From positions 868,001-932,000 of the forward strand of contig NZ_CP014646.1 of assembly GCF_001051995.2 (NCBI RefSeq): 64,000 bases of DNA, in the 5' to 3' direction. Positions 61,855 to 64,000 of the stretch are shown piece after piece; positions within the stretch are counted from its first letter, which is position 1, and each line of letters starts with the position of its first letter. Under the pieces are notes generated by a model, which had not been told where the DNA came from, made no database searches, and worked only from the letters and a program-made list of their open reading frames with translations. This DNA is from Thauera humireducens (GTDB lineage: Bacteria > Pseudomonadota > Gammaproteobacteria > Burkholderiales > Rhodocyclaceae). The translations under genes and the position numbers were made by a program.

Positions 61855-64000
61855 TTATCCGCGTCGTCCGCGTTGGCTTGCCGCGCGGGAGAAGAGCTTG
61901 ACGATTGCCTCCTCCATGCGCGTGTCGGTATATACGGGCACCTGCGAACCATCAGGCAGCACGAGCGGGCGGCCGGTGAGCGGCGGCAGCGTTGCTGGTG
62001 CCGACGTATCCACGCTGGGGATCGATGCGCGCTGCGCCATCGACGAGGCGCCGATCTCGCCCCCAAAGGCGAAGCGGGGCATCAGGCCTTGGTTGATCAA
62101 CTGCATGTTGGCTGCACCCCACTTGCGGACAGCGGGGCGCTGAATAACCCACTCGCCGGGGGTCCCCCAGTAGGCCACGTGGTCGCTGCGGTCCCCGCGC
62201 TCGCTGCCAGGCAGCGGGCCGCCATAGGCTCGCGCGGGTGCGTCTTTAAGCAGGCGGCCAGTTGCAGCGTCTTCCGACGCGGCGTCGACTACGACGAGAG
62301 GAACCACGATAGGGTTGGCGGCCAGCTTCGCCTCGAGCGCGGCGCGCAGTTGCTCCGCGCTGGCCTCGGCGCCAGCCTGATCGAAGCCAACCTCGAGCAT
62401 CTTCAGCCACTCGGCCTTCGCCACCGTTTCGGTGATCAACTGCTGAATCTGCTCTGCCCGTGCGCGTTCCTGCTCGACGGCGGCTGCGGCTTCGGTTTCG
62501 AGTCCGGCTGCAGCCTCGTCCTGCACCTGGGCAATCTGGCGCGCCAGGTATTGCAGTACGTAGGCGCTTTCCTGCCCGGACTGGTCGAGCTGCTGCACGA
62601 TCTGCTTGGCGCGCTCGGCCTGCTTGATTGCGCCTTCCAGATCTCCCTGCCCAGCCAGCCCCCGCGCCTTGGTGATCGCGTTCTGCGCATCGACGCTGCT
62701 GCGATCCTTGCTGTCGCCGCCCTGGCCAAGCCCGTCGATGAACTCCTTGTTCGTCTGTGCGAGACTGGCGCGGCGCTTCTCTGCAGCCTCGCGTGCCCTG
62801 ATTGCCGCGTCGATGCTCTTGGTCGCTTCGCGGTACGCTTTGACCTGCGTGTCGAGCTGCGCGCGCAGGCGGGCGGTTTCTTCTTTCTTGACCTCGGCAA
62901 GCCGCTCAGCAAAAGCACGCTCCTGCGTCAGCCGCTCAGATTGTGCGTCCTCAATCTTCTCGGTTGCCTCGGCGATTGCCTCCGCATCCTCGGCCAGTTG
63001 CTCGGCCAGCATGCCGGTGCCCTCGGCAGCCGTTTCGGCCGCCTCGCCGGTGCTCATGAAAGCCGGCACCAACAGGGCCGCAGCCGACAGCACAAGCCCG
63101 ATCGGGCCGCCAAGGAAGCCAAGCGCGCGGCTCAACAGGCCGACGCTGCCGGCGGCACGTGCCATCGCGCCCGCTGCTGCAGTCGCCGTGGCGGCCGTTG
63201 TCACCAGTTCCTTTCTGGCCACGCTCGCGACGCCGCCAATCGCCATCGCAACCCGCAAAGACTGCCAAGCTGCAACGTAGCTCTTGAGGGCAAACAGGAC
63301 GACAGGCGCACCAACAGCCACCGAGCCCAGCGCCGCCACTGCCGTCTGAACCGAGTCAGGAAGGTCGTTGAAGGCGTTGATGACGCCCGTCAGGCCTTCA
63401 AGCAGTGGCGTCATCGCGGTGACAGCAAGACCAATGGCGAGTTGAGTGTCCTCAAGCGCCGCATTGAACTCGTTGATCGCTTGCTGCGGTGTGTCCGCCA
63501 TCGTCGTGAAGGCTTGCTCAGTACTGCCAGCCCTGTTCGCCATCTGGTCGAGAATGTCCGCGAACTGGACGGATTGCGAACCGGTAAGCGCCAGCGCGCC
63601 GTTGATCGCCTCCGTACTGCCAAGCAGGATCGCCAGCTTGTCGGCGCTGCCTCCGGTCGCTTGCGTGACCTGTTCGAGGAATCCGGCGAAACCCTGCGAC
63701 TTGATCGCGGCCAGGCTGAAGTTGAGTCCGAGCTTATCGGCCAGCGTGGCGGCTTCCTTGCTGGGCTTGATCACCGCCGTGAGGATGGCGCGAAGCTGGG
63801 TGATCGCTTCCGACGTCTTCGCACCGCCCAACGTGAGCGCCGCGACTCCCGCAAGCAAGTCCTGAAGGCTGGTGCCGGTTTGCGCCGCAAGCGGTGCAAC
63901 CTGCCCGATCCCTGCAGCTAGCTCGTCGATACTTGACTTGCCAGCCAGAGAGGAAATGAAGAACGTATCGGCAACGTCGGTTGCCGATCCTGCTGCAGCG
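61855..64000 (-). CDS. Phage tail tape measure protein, N-terminus outside the window
   Basis: At least 715 residues; the frame stays open to the window edge, so the 5' end is missing and the start is not visible. The segment from SLAGKSSIDELAAGIGQVAPLAAQTGTSLQDLLAGVAALTLGGAKTSEAITQLRAILTAVIKPSKEA is the TP901-type tape measure core. Hydrophobic Ala/Gly-rich helices (about 210-270 of the visible part) and a long charged coiled coil (about 290-360) follow. The protein sets tail length and is injected with DNA. The C-terminus (AYGGPLPGSERGDRSDHVAYWGTPGEWVIQRPAVRKWG) resembles the usual tape measure tail that ends in FAFGGEIG-type repeats. Confidence 0.85.
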   Translation of the reverse strand, partial: AAAGSATDVADTFFISSLAGKSSIDELAAGIGQVAPLAAQTGTSLQDLLAGVAALTLGGAKTSEAITQLRAILTAVIKPSKEAATLADKLGLNFSLAAIKSQGFAGFLEQVTQATGGSADKLAILLGSTEAINGALALTGSQSVQFADILDQMANRAGSTEQAFTTMADTPQQAINEFNAALEDTQLAIGLAVTAMTPLLEGLTGVINAFNDLPDSVQTAVAALGSVAVGAPVVLFALKSYVAAWQSLRVAMAIGGVASVARKELVTTAATATAAAGAMARAAGSVGLLSRALGFLGGPIGLVLSAAALLVPAFMSTGEAAETAAEGTGMLAEQLAEDAEAIAEATEKIEDAQSERLTQERAFAERLAEVKKEETARLRAQLDTQVKAYREATKSIDAAIRAREAAEKRRASLAQTNKEFIDGLGQGGDSKDRSSVDAQNAITKARGLAGQGDLEGAIKQAERAKQIVQQLDQSGQESAYVLQYLARQIAQVQDEAAAGLETEAAAAVEQERARAEQIQQLITETVAKAEWLKMLEVGFDQAGAEASAEQLRAALEAKLAANPIVVPLVVVDAASEDAATGRLLKDAPARAYGGPLPGSERGDRSDHVAYWGTPGEWVIQRPAVRKWGAANMQLINQGLMPRFAFGGEIGASSMAQRASIPSVDTSAPATLPPLTGRPLVLPDGSQVPVYTDTRMEEAIVKLFSRAASQRGRRG

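Larger units (their letters stand above)
59274..64000. mobile_element. Left part of an integrated phage element
   Basis: The proposed boundary is the minus-strand tRNA-Leu 3' fragment at 59274-59328. To its right lie an intact tRNA-Leu, a tandem palindromic repeat and six minus-strand cistrons with ATGA overlaps ending in a tail tape measure gene that continues beyond the window. No integrase is visible; it may lie at the far end. The right end is outside the window, so size, type and completeness are unknown. Confidence 0.65.

Noticed and set aside
61873..63921. A 682-codon plus-strand open frame opposite the tape measure gene
   Set aside because: It mirrors the repetitive tape measure coding sequence and matches no known protein; the minus strand carries clear tape measure motifs.

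Overview
The window reads as high-GC betaproteobacterial chromosome, most likely from the Rhodocyclales (a Thauera/Azoarcus-type organism). This placement is an inference from gene content, from the smpB-ratA-rnfH and guaB-guaA neighbourhoods, and from the glycolate and glycogen loci; no rRNA or other decisive marker is present. Nearly every stretch is filled by one clear gene, and the many long overlapping frames on the opposite strand are GC-driven shadows.

Layout. 1-5468: housekeeping genes (end of selO, smpB, ratA, rnfH, a DUF4124 protein, guaB, guaA). 5469-15294: a defence island with a complete type II Wadjet operon (jetABCD, minus strand, each start overlapping the previous stop) and a divergent higBA toxin-antitoxin pair whose perfect 19-bp operator lies in the shared intergenic region. 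15295-32939: a membrane sulfatase-fold transferase, then an almost unidirectional carbohydrate-storage block (glk, pgi, glgB, glgX, pgm, glgC, glgA, glgP on the minus strand; malQ on the plus strand) covering glucose phosphorylation, glycogen synthesis, branching, debranching and phosphorolysis. 32958-36095: pgsA, tRNA-Gly and tRNA-Cys, then a small nitric-oxide-linked group: a soluble CZB chemoreceptor, a hemerythrin and nsrR, with two matching NsrR-type operators. 36301-39980: a TetR repressor with a DevBCA-like export system. 40138-42333: an OsmC-YcaO fusion. 42400-49467: the glycolate oxidation locus (glcC, glcDEF, glcG, permease) with two identical FadR-type operators in the control region. 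49668-59008: a second identical tRNA-Gly, a phosphodiesterase-like protein, DUF1178, a large cytoplasmic ligand-binding/PAS/GGDEF/EAL/BLUF protein, a glutathionyl-hydroquinone reductase, a LysR regulator, a DODA-type dioxygenase and a YpfH-type esterase. 59274-64000: the left part of an integrated phage element. It starts with a 3' tRNA-Leu fragment (a presumptive att site), carries an intact tRNA-Leu(UAA), a tandem palindromic repeat and five small phage-type cistrons, and runs off the window inside a tail tape measure gene.

The strongest leads are the multi-input blue-light/ligand c-di-GMP protein, the shared HigA-operator/Wadjet promoter region, the NsrR sites linking a chemoreceptor to NO sensing, and the tRNA-derived prophage boundary with its own tRNA-Leu. 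The Wadjet, glycogen and glycolate systems are known types; I did not find a multi-gene system that I can claim is wholly new.
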